64,000 nt of DNA from Agrococcus terreus (GTDB lineage Bacteria; Actinomycetota; Actinomycetes; Actinomycetales; Microbacteriaceae): assembly GCF_014645235.1 (NCBI RefSeq), contig NZ_BMLM01000001.1, positions 1,116,001 to 1,180,000 on the forward strand, written 5' to 3'. The notes below the pieces were generated by a model. The model ran no database searches, was not told the DNA's origin, and saw only the letters and a program-made list of their open reading frames with translations. The position numbers and the translations under genes were made by a program. This document shows, piece after piece, positions 25,659 through 34,075 of this stretch (position 1 is the first letter of the stretch; each line of letters begins with the position of its first letter).

Positions 25659-26513
25659 ATGACCTGGCTGCTCGGCGCCGCGCTCGGCCTCGGCCTCGTG
25701 CTCGCGGCGAGCCCGTGGCTGTCGCCGCGCCGGGAGAGGCGGGCGGATCCGCGCCGCAGCCGGGTGGTCGACCGTCTCACGCAGGCGGGCCTCGACGGCA
25801 TCCCGCCGCTCGCCGTCGGCGCTGCGTCGCTGCTGCTCGGCGTGCTCGCCGCCGGCGTCGCCCTCGCGCTCGCGCCGGTGGTCGCGATCGCCGCCGCCGC
25901 GTTCGCCGCTGGCGCCCTCGCGCCGCCGCTCGCGGTGCGCTGGCGGGCGCGTCGGCGCCGTCGCGCGCAGGCCGCGGTCTGGCCCGACGTGGTCGACCAC
26001 CTGGTCTCTGCCGTGCGGTCGGGGCTCGCGCTGCCCGATGCCGTCGCGCAGCTGCAGGACGCCGGGCCCGAGCTCACGCGTTCGGCCTTCGCCGCGTACG
26101 CGGCCGACCACCGCGCGACCGGCTCGTTCGCATACGCGCTCGACCGCCTCAAGGACCGCCTCGCCGATCCCGTCGCGGACCGCATCCTGGAGACGCTGCG
26201 GATGGCCCGCGACGTCGGCGGCAGCGAGGTCACGACCGTGCTGCGCGATCTCGCCGCGTACCTCCGCGTCGACCTCGCGACCCGCAGCGAGCTCGAGGCG
26301 CGCCAGACGTGGGTCGTGAACGCCGCCCGGCTCGGCGTCGCGGCGCCGTGGGTGGTGCTCCTCATCCTGTCGACGCGGCCGGAGGCGGCGCAGGCGTACA
26401 ACGCGCCCGGCGGCATCGCGCTCATCGCTGGCGGTGCCGTCGTCACCCTCATCGCGTACCGCGCGATGCTGCGGATCGGCGCGCTCCCGACCGAGGCGCG
26501 GTGGTTCGCGTGA
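25659..26513 (+). CDS. tadB: TadB-like inner-membrane platform protein (T2SSF domain)
   Basis: A 284-residue membrane protein. Two N-terminal helices (LLGAALGLGLVLAAS; the Ala/Leu-rich stretch around 50-85) precede the cytoplasmic T2SSF domain WPDVVDHLVSAVRSGLALPDAVAQLQ ... LRMARDVGGSEVTTVLRDLAAYLRVD. Two more helices follow (APWVVLLILST, IALIAGGAVVTLIAY). It forms the platform on which TadA works. It begins 14 bases after tadA and its TGA overlaps the GTG of tadC. Confidence 0.9.
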   Translation: MTWLLGAALGLGLVLAASPWLSPRRERRADPRRSRVVDRLTQAGLDGIPPLAVGAASLLLGVLAAGVALALAPVVAIAAAAFAAGALAPPLAVRWRARRRRRAQAAVWPDVVDHLVSAVRSGLALPDAVAQLQDAGPELTRSAFAAYAADHRATGSFAYALDRLKDRLADPVADRILETLRMARDVGGSEVTTVLRDLAAYLRVDLATRSELEARQTWVVNAARLGVAAPWVVLLILSTRPEAAQAYNAPGGIALIAGGAVVTLIAYRAMLRIGALPTEARWFA

Positions 26514-27445
26514 GCGCCGAGCTGGGCTGGAGCCTCGTGCTCGGCGCGAGCCTGGGCATGGGCCTCTGGATGCTCGTGAGCCTGGTCCCGATCCTGCGCC
26601 GCCCGCTGCTGCTGCACCGGGTCGCGCCCTACGTGCTCGACGTCTCGGCCGGCGCCCGCGACCTCGTCGCCCGCCGCCGGGTCGACCCGGCGCGGGTGCT
26701 CGGCGTCGTCGCCTCGCCCGTCGGCGACCGGCTCGCGCCGCTCGTCCACGCCGTGCTCGGCGCGCCCGACACCATCCGCCGACGGCTGCGCCAGGCCGCG
26801 TCCGACGAGACGCCCGAGGAGGTGCGCGGCCGGCAGCTGCGATGGGGCGTGCTGGGCGCGGTCGTCGGCACGGCGCTCGGCGTCGTCGGCGCGGTCCAGG
26901 GCGGCCACGCCGCGCTGCCCGCCGCGCTCGGGCTCCTGGGCGCAGCGATCGGCGCCCTCGCGGTCGATCACCTGCTGCAGCGCGCCGCGAAGCGCCGCCT
27001 CTCGCGCATCTCGAGCGAGCTGCCGTCGATCCTCGAGTTCCTGTCGCTGAGCCTCGCGGCGGGCGAGGGCCTGCAGGATGCGCTGCGGCGCGTCGGCGGC
27101 GCGGGCTCCAGCGCCCTCGGGCGCGAGCTGGGCGGCGTCGTCGCCGACGCTGCTGCCGGCACGAGCCTGTCGAGCGCGCTCGCGTCGCTCGCGACCGAGC
27201 TCGACCACCCGGGCGTCGCCCGCAGCGTCGACCAGATGCGCGGCGCCCTCGAGCGGGGCACCCCGCTCGCCCAGACGCTGCAGGCGCAGGCCCTCGACGC
27301 CCGCGACGCCGCGAAGCGCGACCTGCTCGAAGCGGCAGGTCGCAAGGAGATCTCGATGCTCGTGCCGCTCGTCTTCGGCCTCCTGCCGACGACGGTGGCG
27401 TTCGCGCTGTGGCCGGGCATCCACGTGCTCCAGGTCGGATTCTGA
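26510..27445 (+). CDS. tadC: TadC-like inner-membrane platform protein (T2SSF domain)
   Basis: A 311-residue partner of TadB. N-terminal and central helices are followed by the T2SSF signature ELPSILEFLSLSLAAGEGLQDALRRVG ... GTSLSSALASLATELDHPGVARSVDQMRGALERGTPLAQTLQAQ and a C-terminal helix with ISMLVPLVFGLLPTTVAFALWPG. The GTG start overlaps the tadB stop (GTGA). The downstream pilin gene follows with its own strong AAGGAGG site. Confidence 0.9.
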   Translation: MSAELGWSLVLGASLGMGLWMLVSLVPILRRPLLLHRVAPYVLDVSAGARDLVARRRVDPARVLGVVASPVGDRLAPLVHAVLGAPDTIRRRLRQAASDETPEEVRGRQLRWGVLGAVVGTALGVVGAVQGGHAALPAALGLLGAAIGALAVDHLLQRAAKRRLSRISSELPSILEFLSLSLAAGEGLQDALRRVGGAGSSALGRELGGVVADAAAGTSLSSALASLATELDHPGVARSVDQMRGALERGTPLAQTLQAQALDARDAAKRDLLEAAGRKEISMLVPLVFGLLPTTVAFALWPGIHVLQVGF

Positions 27446-27456
27446 AGGAGGAAGCC

Positions 27457-27645
27457 ATGTCCACGATCAGCAGGAGGTTCCAGCGGCTCGTCGGCCGGAT
27501 GGTCGACGAGGAGCGCGGCGACGTGCCCGGCTGGGTGCTCGTCACGCTCATGACCGCGGGGCTCGTCATCGTGCTCTGGACGGTCGCCGGGCCCGCGCTC
27601 ACGGGCGTGTTCGAGCAGGCGATCGCGCGCGTCTCGAGCTTCTGA
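27457..27645 (+). CDS. Small single-helix protein, putative Flp-type pilin of the Tad locus
   Basis: A 62-residue protein: basic N-terminus, EERGDVPGW, then one hydrophobic helix (VLVTLMTAGLVIVLWTVAGPAL) and a short amphipathic tail. Size, position between TadC and TadE, and an unusually strong AAGGAGG ribosome site suggest the abundant subunit. A classical G/E prepilin-peptidase site is not clear, though ERGDVPGW resembles the conserved pre-helix segment of actinobacterial Tad pilins. Its TGA overlaps the next ATG. Confidence 0.7.
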   Translation: MSTISRRFQRLVGRMVDEERGDVPGWVLVTLMTAGLVIVLWTVAGPALTGVFEQAIARVSSF

Positions 27646-28025
27646 TGCGGCTGGCCGACGAGCGCGGCTCGGCGGTCGCCGAGTTCGCGATGGTCGCGGC
27701 GCTGCTCGTGGCGCTCGTGCTCTCGGTCATCCAGCTCTCGCTCGCGATGCACGTGCGCGCGACGCTGGCCGACGCGGCCGCCGAGGGCGCTCGGCACGCG
27801 TCGCTCGTCGGCTCGGACGCGTCGGCGGGCGTCGAGCGCGCGCGCGTGCTCATCACCACGGCAGTCGGCCCCGACTTCGCGCACGACGTGACCGCGTCGA
27901 CCGCGACGGTCGCCGGCATCGACAGCATCCGCATCCGCGTCGCCGCGCCGCTGCCCGTGCTCGGCTTCGTCGGGCCGACCGCGCTGGAGGTGAGCGGGCA
28001 TGCGCCCATCGAATCCCTTGGCTGA
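27645..28025 (+). CDS. TadE-like pseudopilin
   Basis: A 126-residue protein with the TadE signature ERGSAVAEFAMVAALLVALVLSVIQLSL: a charged DERGS box, a Glu at position +5 relative to the cleavage-like Ser/Ala, and one N-terminal helix, followed by HVRATLADAAAEGARHASL and a beta-rich extracellular domain. Minor pilins of this type are needed for assembly. The ATG overlaps the pilin stop (TGATG). Confidence 0.87.
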   Translation: MRLADERGSAVAEFAMVAALLVALVLSVIQLSLAMHVRATLADAAAEGARHASLVGSDASAGVERARVLITTAVGPDFAHDVTASTATVAGIDSIRIRVAAPLPVLGFVGPTALEVSGHAPIESLG

Positions 28026-28488
28026 GCGTGCCCGGGCGCGGCTGCGCGGCGCGCTCGCCGATGACGCCGGCAGCGCCTCGCTCGAGTTCCTCACCGTCGG
28101 CGTGCTGCTGCTCGTGCCGCTCGTCTACCTCGTGATCGCGCTCGGCCAGATCCAGCTGGCCATGCTCGGGGTCGAGGGGGCGAGCCGCCACGCGGCTCGG
28201 GTCGTCGCGGCGGCCGACTCCCACGACGCGGGGCTCGCCGCGGCCGACCGCGCGATCCGCGTGGCGCTCGCGGACGCGGGTGTCGACGCCGGTGCCGCGA
28301 ACGTCGCGATCGAGTGCTCGCCGAGGCCGGACGCGTGCACGACGCCGCGCGGCACGGTGACGGTGCGGATCGAGGCCGCCGCCACGCTGCCGCTCGCGCC
28401 GCCGGTGCTGGGCCTCGACACGGGGCTCGCCGTGCCGGTGGAGGCGCAGGCGCTGCAGCCCGTCTCGGCGTTCGGGGCGCTCCCGTGA
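28000..28488 (+). CDS. TadE/TadF-like pilus assembly protein
   Basis: A 162-residue protein starting 26 bases inside the previous gene. DDAGSASLEFLTVGVLLLVPLVYLVIALGQIQLAMLGVEGASRHAARV is a TadE-like N-terminal helix with the conserved Glu. The periplasmic-side part contains ECSPRPDACTTPRGTVTVRIEA with two cysteines that could form a disulfide. Coupled to the following gene by GTGA. Confidence 0.85.
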   Translation: MRPSNPLAERARARLRGALADDAGSASLEFLTVGVLLLVPLVYLVIALGQIQLAMLGVEGASRHAARVVAAADSHDAGLAAADRAIRVALADAGVDAGAANVAIECSPRPDACTTPRGTVTVRIEAAATLPLAPPVLGLDTGLAVPVEAQALQPVSAFGALP

Positions 28489-28931
28489 CGCGGCTGCTGC
28501 AGCGCCTGCGTCGAGAGGAGGAGGGCTCGACCCTCGTGCTCACCATCGGCTTCGCGGGGCTCGCGATCGCGCTCATCGTCGCCGTCGCGGCGGCGACGAG
28601 CCTGCTCGTCGAGCGGCGGCGCCTCTTCACGGTCGCCGACGGCGCCGCGCTCGCGGCCGCCGAGGCCTTCGCGCTCGAGCAGGTGCGCTTCGACGGCGAG
28701 ACGGCGAGCCCGGAGCTCGCCGACGGCGCCGTCGACGCGGCCGCGGTCGCGTGGGTGGGCGCGGCGGCGGGCGAGCTCGACGCCGTGCAGGTCGAGGGCG
28801 CGAGCGCCGACGCCCGGAGCGCCACGGTGACCGTCTCGTCGGCATGGCGGCCGCCGGTCGTCTCGCTCCTCCTGCCCGAGGGGCTCCGGATCGACGTCAC
28901 CGCGAGCGCGCGGGCCGTCTTCGTCGACTGA
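28485..28931 (+). CDS. TadG-like/Rv3660c-type pilus assembly protein
   Basis: A 148-residue protein with a basic start, EEEGSTLVLTIGFAGLAIALIVAVAAATSLLVERRRLFTVADGAALAAAEAF. This is the N-terminal helix and DGAALAAA signature of TadG-like (DUF2134/pilus-assembly) proteins, but without the long von Willebrand-type domain. It is the last gene of the Tad operon. No prepilin peptidase or CpaE/Ssd-type ATPase is encoded here. Confidence 0.8.
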   Translation: MTRLLQRLRREEEGSTLVLTIGFAGLAIALIVAVAAATSLLVERRRLFTVADGAALAAAEAFALEQVRFDGETASPELADGAVDAAAVAWVGAAAGELDAVQVEGASADARSATVTVSSAWRPPVVSLLLPEGLRIDVTASARAVFVD

Positions 28932-28946
28932 GGCCGATCCACGCGC

Positions 28947-31900
28947 CTACGAGGTCGTCACCCGGTAGTCGTCGTAGCGCAGGCGCGTCGTCGCGACCGT
29001 CGACGACGCCGACACCGACGACTTGATCGTCACCGTGCCCGCCGCCTGCAGCGCCGCCGTCGCATCCGTCGCCTGCAGCTGCCAGGTGCTCGGCTCCGGA
29101 CCGCTCGCACGCCAGATCATGGCGCCCAGCGACGTCGGCGAGGTGCCGCGCACGCTGAGCCGCACCATGATCGCCTCGCCGGGCGCGTAGGCGCCCGGCA
29201 GCACGTAGCTGCCGCCGCCGAGCGCCACCTCGTCGCGCAGCAGGTAGAGCCGGATGACGCCGTTCGGCTCGAAGCGCAGCCGCGCCGAGTAGGTCGACGT
29301 GCCCACGAGCCGTCCCACGACCGTGGCGCTCGCCGTGCCGCCGACGGAGGCGACGTCGGAGGAGACGCGCACCGTCGTCACCGTGCTCGTGCCGGACGCG
29401 CCGAGCCGCGCCTCGCGCGTGTGGCTCGGCGCGAGCGTCACGATGCCCTGGCCGCCGGCCACCGAGTACGCGGCCGAGCCGCCGGTCGCGCTCCACGCGC
29501 CGCCCGCGTCGGCGGTGCCCCAGCCGCCCGAGACCGCGCGGCCGAAGGTGTCGGCCGCGACGACGGCGACGGCGGACACCGTCACCTGCCGCGTCGCGAC
29601 AGCGGTCGCGCCGTCGTCGTCGGTCACCGTGAGCGTGATCGTGCGGGTGCCGTCGCTCGGGTAGGTCCAGGTCGCGGTCGAGCCGGTCGCGGTGCCGCCG
29701 TCGCCGAACGACCAGGCGTACGAGGCGATCGTGCCGTCGGCGTCGGACGATCCCGCGCCCGACACCGTCACCGTCCGGCCGCTGATGCTCGGCGCGCCGA
29801 TGACGGCCGTCGGCGCCTGGTTGGGCGGCGCCGTCGCGGTCACCGAGCGGGTGGTCGTCGCCCTCGCGCCGTCGTCGTCGGTCACGGTGAGCGTGACGAC
29901 GTACGTGCCGGGCGTCGCGTAGGTGCGCGAGGCGGTGCGGCCCGAGGCGGTGCTGCCGTCGCCGAGCTGCCACGCGTAGGCGACGATCGAGCCGTCCGGG
30001 TCGGAGGAGCCGGAGGCGTCGACGGTCGCGGTCATCCCCGAACCGCCGGTCGTGAAGGAGGCCGTCGGCGCCTGGTTGGGCACGGGCGCCGTCACCGTCA
30101 CCTGTCGTGTCGCGGTCGCGGTCGCGCCGTCGTCGTCGGTGACGACCAGGGTGATCGTGCGCGTGCCGTCGGTGGCGTACTCGTGGGTCGCGGTGGCGCC
30201 CGTCGCTGTGGCGCCGTCGCCGAAGTCCCATGCGTACGACGTGACGGTGCCGTCGGCGTCGGTCGAGCCGGCACCGGAGACCGACACGGAGCGGCCGTCG
30301 ACCTGCGGTGCGCCGATCGTCGCGGTGGGCGGCTGGTTCGGCGGCGCCGTCGCCGTCACCGTGCGCGTCGTCGTCGCGGTCGCGCCGTCGTCGTCGGCGA
30401 CGGTGAGCCGCACGATGTAGTCGCCGGGCGAGGCGTAGTCGTGGGCGGCCGTGCGGCCGGACGCGGTGCTGCCGTCGCCGAACGACCACGCGTACGAGGC
30501 GATCGTGCCGTCGGCGTCGGTCGAGGCGGCGGCATCGGTCGTCACGCGCAGCGCGCTGACGTCGGTCGTGAACGACGCGGTCGGCGGCTGGTTGGCGGGC
30601 GGCGCCGCGGAGGAGACGACGCGGAGGTCGTCGTACAGCAGCCGCTGCACCGCGACCGTCGAGGAGGCGCTCAGCGACGACTTCAGCGTGACCATGCCCG
30701 CCTGCTGGAGCCCGGCGGTCGAGTCGGTCGCCGTGAGCTGCCATCCGGGCGGCTCGCCGCCCGCGGTCGGCCAGACCTTGGCGGCGAGCTGCGTGGGCGA
30801 GGTGCCGGTCACCGAGAAGCGGGCCGTGAAGGCCTGGCCGGGGCTCCAGGTGCCCAGGTGCATCCCGAGGGCCGCCTCGTTGCGCAGCAGGTACATGCGC
30901 AGCACCCCGCCGGGCTCGAAGCGCACGCGCGCCGCGTAGCTCTGCGTGCCGACGAGGCGGCCGTTGATGCTCGCGCTCGCGGTGCCGCCGGCGGAGGCGA
31001 CGTCGCTCGAGACCTGCACCTCGACGACGGCGTCCGAGGTGGAGAGCGACTGCAGCCGCGCCTCCCGCGTGTGCGACGGCGCGAGCGCCACGACGCCCCG
31101 GCCCCCGCCCACCGAGAACGCCGCGCTGCCGCCCGTCACGGTCCAGGGCCCTCCGGTGTCGGCGCTGCCCCATGCGCCCGAGAGGGTGCGCGAGAACGCG
31201 TCGGCGGCCAGCGCGGTCTGCTGCGGGGCCGGCGTGCGCAGGGTCCAGGTCGCGGAGGTCGTGCGCGTGGTGCCGTCGTCGACGACCGCGCGCCACTCGT
31301 AGTCGGTCTCGTGCTGCAGGCCGGTCCAGGTGGCGCTCGCGGTCGCGCCGGCGGCGACGGTGCGGGTCGCGATCGCGGTGAAGGGCGCCGGCTGCGGCTC
31401 GGAGAGCTCGAAGGGCAGCGTGAAGGCGGAGCTGGCGTCGGTCTCGAAGCGATCGAGCGTGGGGGAGTAGGTGGTCGCCCGCATCGTGTCGGTCGCCGGG
31501 TCGAACGTGTAGTAGCGCAGCCACCCGTCGCCGCCGTTGGGCCTGCTCTGGTAGTTCGAGAGGATCTGCTGCACCGGCTGGCCGCAGGCGTTGAGGTCGG
31601 TGCGCCGCGCCTCGCCGTTCTCGCCATTGCGCTCGTGGCCCGCGACGACGAGCCGGATCTGGCAGTGCGTGCGCACGAAGTCCTGCCACAGCGCCGCGGG
31701 CGACGTGCCGCCGGGGCGCTGCGGCGTGGTGAGCCTCGTGCCGTCGACGGTGATGAACGAGTGGGTCGCCATGATCACCGTGCGGTCAGGGTGCGCCGCG
31801 AGCACCCGGTCGGCCCAGTCGAGCGCGTAGCGCGGCGCCTCCCACTCGAGGTTGAGCACGAGGAAGTGCCGCCCGCCCGCGCTGAACAGCGCGTAGCTGT

Positions 31901-32597
31901 CGCCGTTGCCGCGGTCGATCGGGTCGGGCCCGAACTGGCTCTGGCCGAGGTGGCCCCCGTAGCGGGTCGTGGCGGTGTTCCAGGATGCGCCCGCGTAGCG
32001 CGATGCCGGGAACCAGGCGTTGTAGGGCCCGAGGTCGCCGGTGGCGTTGTCGAAGTCGTGGTTGCCGGGCAGCACGGTGTTCGGCACGCCGGCGTCGTCG
32101 AGGATGCGGAACGCGGTCGAGACGTTGTTCCACTGGCGGGGGATGAACCAGTCGCCCACGAGGTCGCCGACCTGCACGACGAAGGCGGTGTCGAGCGTGC
32201 TGCGCGTGTCGCGGATCCAGCGCAGCTGCGCCTCGAGCCGAGCCTGCTCGCCGTCGCTGTAGTTCTGGGTGTCGGGCACCACGACGAGGCTGAAGGGCTC
32301 CTCGCCCGTGCCGCCGGGCACGGTGGCGCCGCGCGGCCTGCCCTCGAACGTGACGTCGACCGAGCCGCCGTCCGGGTCTCCCGCCACGACGGAGAGGGTG
32401 GGGGAGGCGGTCGTCGTCGTGCCGCCGTCGGCGGGCGCCACGAGGGTCGCGGCGTCGGGCGGCGAGGCCCAGGCGGGCGTCGCGACGGCGCCCGCGAGGA
32501 GGGCACCGAGCGCGGCCGCGGCAGCCATGCGGACACGTCGGGATCGAGCGCGCCGTCGCCCGTGCTGCTCGGTCTCCAGGATCGCCGTCGATCGCAT
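28947..32597 (-). CDS. Secreted metallophosphoesterase with PKD repeats and duplicated beta-sandwich domain
   Basis: A 1216-residue exported protein. The signal peptide ends near TPAWA (44). Residues ~101-350 are a calcineurin-like phosphoesterase: VVPDTQNYS, GDLVGD, PGNHDFD, ATHSF, VAGHERN. A fibronectin-like segment follows (~400-455). A ~200-residue domain (462-662; DAFSRTLSGAWGSADTGGPW...) recurs at 1011-1216, flanking four PKD domains (669-1008), each with YAW(S/D/Q)xGDG. The last domain ends at the C-terminus with no LPXTG or anchor. Such proteins act on extracellular phosphate esters or bind polysaccharides. CGAGGAGGT precedes the ATG. Confidence 0.92.
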   Translation of the reverse strand: MRSTAILETEQHGRRRARSRRVRMAAAAALGALLAGAVATPAWASPPDAATLVAPADGGTTTTASPTLSVVAGDPDGGSVDVTFEGRPRGATVPGGTGEEPFSLVVVPDTQNYSDGEQARLEAQLRWIRDTRSTLDTAFVVQVGDLVGDWFIPRQWNNVSTAFRILDDAGVPNTVLPGNHDFDNATGDLGPYNAWFPASRYAGASWNTATTRYGGHLGQSQFGPDPIDRGNGDSYALFSAGGRHFLVLNLEWEAPRYALDWADRVLAAHPDRTVIMATHSFITVDGTRLTTPQRPGGTSPAALWQDFVRTHCQIRLVVAGHERNGENGEARRTDLNACGQPVQQILSNYQSRPNGGDGWLRYYTFDPATDTMRATTYSPTLDRFETDASSAFTLPFELSEPQPAPFTAIATRTVAAGATASATWTGLQHETDYEWRAVVDDGTTRTTSATWTLRTPAPQQTALAADAFSRTLSGAWGSADTGGPWTVTGGSAAFSVGGGRGVVALAPSHTREARLQSLSTSDAVVEVQVSSDVASAGGTASASINGRLVGTQSYAARVRFEPGGVLRMYLLRNEAALGMHLGTWSPGQAFTARFSVTGTSPTQLAAKVWPTAGGEPPGWQLTATDSTAGLQQAGMVTLKSSLSASSTVAVQRLLYDDLRVVSSAAPPANQPPTASFTTDVSALRVTTDAAASTDADGTIASYAWSFGDGSTASGRTAAHDYASPGDYIVRLTVADDDGATATTTRTVTATAPPNQPPTATIGAPQVDGRSVSVSGAGSTDADGTVTSYAWDFGDGATATGATATHEYATDGTRTITLVVTDDDGATATATRQVTVTAPVPNQAPTASFTTGGSGMTATVDASGSSDPDGSIVAYAWQLGDGSTASGRTASRTYATPGTYVVTLTVTDDDGARATTTRSVTATAPPNQAPTAVIGAPSISGRTVTVSGAGSSDADGTIASYAWSFGDGGTATGSTATWTYPSDGTRTITLTVTDDDGATAVATRQVTVSAVAVVAADTFGRAVSGGWGTADAGGAWSATGGSAAYSVAGGQGIVTLAPSHTREARLGASGTSTVTTVRVSSDVASVGGTASATVVGRLVGTSTYSARLRFEPNGVIRLYLLRDEVALGGGSYVLPGAYAPGEAIMVRLSVRGTSPTSLGAMIWRASGPEPSTWQLQATDATAALQAAGTVTIKSSVSASSTVATTRLRYDDYRVTTS

Positions 32598-32633
32598 CGG
32601 ACACCTCCTCGTGGTGCGCCTGCGCGCATGATG

Positions 32634-32657
32634 ACATTGCGTAACGATGTCCGCAAT
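32634..32657. promoter_or_regulatory. Interleaved inverted repeats in the divergent phosphoesterase/TetR intergenic region
   Basis: GACAT (32634) and ATGTC (32647) form one inverted repeat; ATTGCG (32636) and CGCAAT (32652) form another, within 24 bases of otherwise lower GC. It lies between the starts of the phosphoesterase and TetR genes, a typical place for a TetR operator. No strong promoter hexamers are evident. Confidence 0.4.
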
Positions 32658-32722
32658 CCGTCCTGCACGGATGCTGAGGCGTGGCGAGGGGCAACGCTCG
32701 GCGGTGCCGCATCATGGGATGC

Positions 32723-33349
32723 ATGACGACGCCCATCCGCTCGGGCAGCGCGGCCGCCGACCGGCAGGAGCCGCGCGCCATGCGCACCCGCGAGAAGGTG
32801 CTCGGCGCCGTGCGCGCCGCGCTCACCGAGGTGCCGCTCGACGAGCTGACCGTCGCGGAGATCTGCCGCCGCGCCGGCATCCACCGCGTCACCTTCTACG
32901 GCCACTGGAGCGACGTGCGCGCCGCCGCCGACGACGCCTTCGCCGAGGAGCTCGACCGCCTCGCGGCCGTCGACGAGGCGGTCGTGGACGCCGCGACCGA
33001 CCCGGTCGCGCTCGCGGCCCGCTACGAGCAGCAGCTCGCCGAGCAGCTGCGCGGCATCCACGAGCAGCGCGCCGCATGGAGCGCGCTGCTCGAGTCGCCG
33101 TCGTTCGCGCGCCGCGTGCTCGAGCGGCTCGAGGCGCGCGTGCAGCTCGCCGTGGACGCGTTCGTCGCGCTGGGCGTCGCCGTGCCCGGCGCCGCGAGCG
33201 GCATCGCCGCCGCGCACCTCGCGGGCGGCGTCGTGGCCGCGAGCGCCCGCTGGGCGCGCGGCGACGACGAGGACGTCGAGGCGGCCGCGGCCGCGATCGT
33301 CGCGCAGGTGCCCGCCTGGTGGCCGGGCGCGCATCCGCCGCACGGCTGA
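32723..33349 (+). CDS. TetR-family transcriptional regulator
   Basis: A 208-residue regulator. The HTH is TREKVLGAVRAALTEVPLDELTVAEICRRAGIHRVTFYGHWSDVRAAADDAF, a canonical TetR N-terminus (FYGHW near the end of helix 3). The ligand domain is helical and Ala-rich. It is divergent from the phosphoesterase gene, 126 bases away, and may control it. Starts at 32714 or GTG 32681 are possible; 32723 is chosen for a typical N-terminal length before the HTH. Confidence 0.87.
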   Translation: MTTPIRSGSAAADRQEPRAMRTREKVLGAVRAALTEVPLDELTVAEICRRAGIHRVTFYGHWSDVRAAADDAFAEELDRLAAVDEAVVDAATDPVALAARYEQQLAEQLRGIHEQRAAWSALLESPSFARRVLERLEARVQLAVDAFVALGVAVPGAASGIAAAHLAGGVVAASARWARGDDEDVEAAAAAIVAQVPAWWPGAHPPHG

Positions 33350-33404
33350 CAGCGGTCCAGCGTCTCGGCCCGGGGGCCCAGCCCTGCGGAGTACCCTCGC
33401 GCCC

Positions 33405-33653
33405 ATGGCCGAGCAGACCCCGCAGGACTCCGACCCGACCTCGATCGACTACGACGCGGTGGCGGCGAGCCTGCCCACCGACCAGCCCGAGCGCGCGGCC
33501 GACGGCCTGCGGCAGCTCATGGAGCACCCGGGCTTCCGCGCCCTCGTCGAGCAGATACAGCAGGGCGAGCTCACCGATGACGAGCTGCGCGAGGAGGCCA
33601 CCTCGTTCGCGCACGACCTCGCCGCCCGGCAGGAGCTCCGACGGGACGAGTGA
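33405..33653 (+). CDS. Small acidic hypothetical protein
   Basis: An 82-residue, very acidic protein, not recognised. It has SIDYDAVAASLPTDQPERAADGLRQLMEHPGFRALVEQIQQGELTDDELREEATSFAHDL, which looks like two or three amphipathic helices without membrane segments or cysteines. TACCCT lies 7 bases before the ATG, fitting a leaderless start. The TGA overlaps the next gene by one base, so they are coupled. Confidence 0.65.
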   Translation: MAEQTPQDSDPTSIDYDAVAASLPTDQPERAADGLRQLMEHPGFRALVEQIQQGELTDDELREEATSFAHDLAARQELRRDE

Positions 33654-34069
33654 TGGCCGACGACGACTTCCGCGCGGAGCTCGAGCACCTCTTCGCGGAG
33701 TACGGCGACGCGCTCGGCGCGATGGACGCGCCGGCGACCGCGGCGCTCTGGGCGATGCCCGGCCTGATGGTCACCGACGACGTCGTCGGCGCCGTCGAGA
33801 GCCGCGAGCGGCTCGCCGAGGGGCTGGCGGGCGCCTACCCGCAGTACCGGGAGCAGGGCCTCGCCGCCGCTCGCGCGACGATCCTCGAGCACCGGGTGCT
33901 CTCGCCCCGGCTCGTGCGGGCGCTCGTGCACTGGGACCTCCTCGACGCGTCGGGCGAGCGGGTCGACCAGGCCGACTTCGAGTACCTGCTGCGCCGGGAT
34001 CCGGACGAGGACGCCTGGCGGATCCACGTGGCGGCGCTCGCGGTGGGCGAGCTGGAGAACCCGCTGTAG
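33653..34069 (+). CDS. Hypothetical protein with SnoaL/NTF2-like fold
   Basis: A 138-residue protein. EHLFAEYGDALGAMDAPATAALWAMPGLMVTDDVVGAVESRERLAEGLAGAYPQY resembles the cone-shaped NTF2/SnoaL-like N-terminus, and VRALVHWDLLDASGERVDQADFEYLLRRDPDEDAWRIHVAAL gives the usual beta-sheet with W-x-I end. Members are ketosteroid-isomerase-like enzymes or simple ligand pockets; the function is not predictable. GTG at 33650 could also start it. Confidence 0.65.
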   Translation: MADDDFRAELEHLFAEYGDALGAMDAPATAALWAMPGLMVTDDVVGAVESRERLAEGLAGAYPQYREQGLAAARATILEHRVLSPRLVRALVHWDLLDASGERVDQADFEYLLRRDPDEDAWRIHVAALAVGELENPL

Positions 34070-34075
34070 CGGCGG

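Noticed and set aside
24401-27424. 1007-codon minus-strand open frame opposite the Tad genes
   Set aside because: Shadow frame; the plus-strand tadA, tadB and tadC frames carry all family motifs.
29421-32726. 1101-codon open frame on the plus strand opposite the secreted phosphoesterase
   Set aside because: Antisense reading of a GC-rich gene; composition is Arg/Gly/Ala/Val without domains, while the minus-strand frame has clear motifs, signal peptide and RBS.
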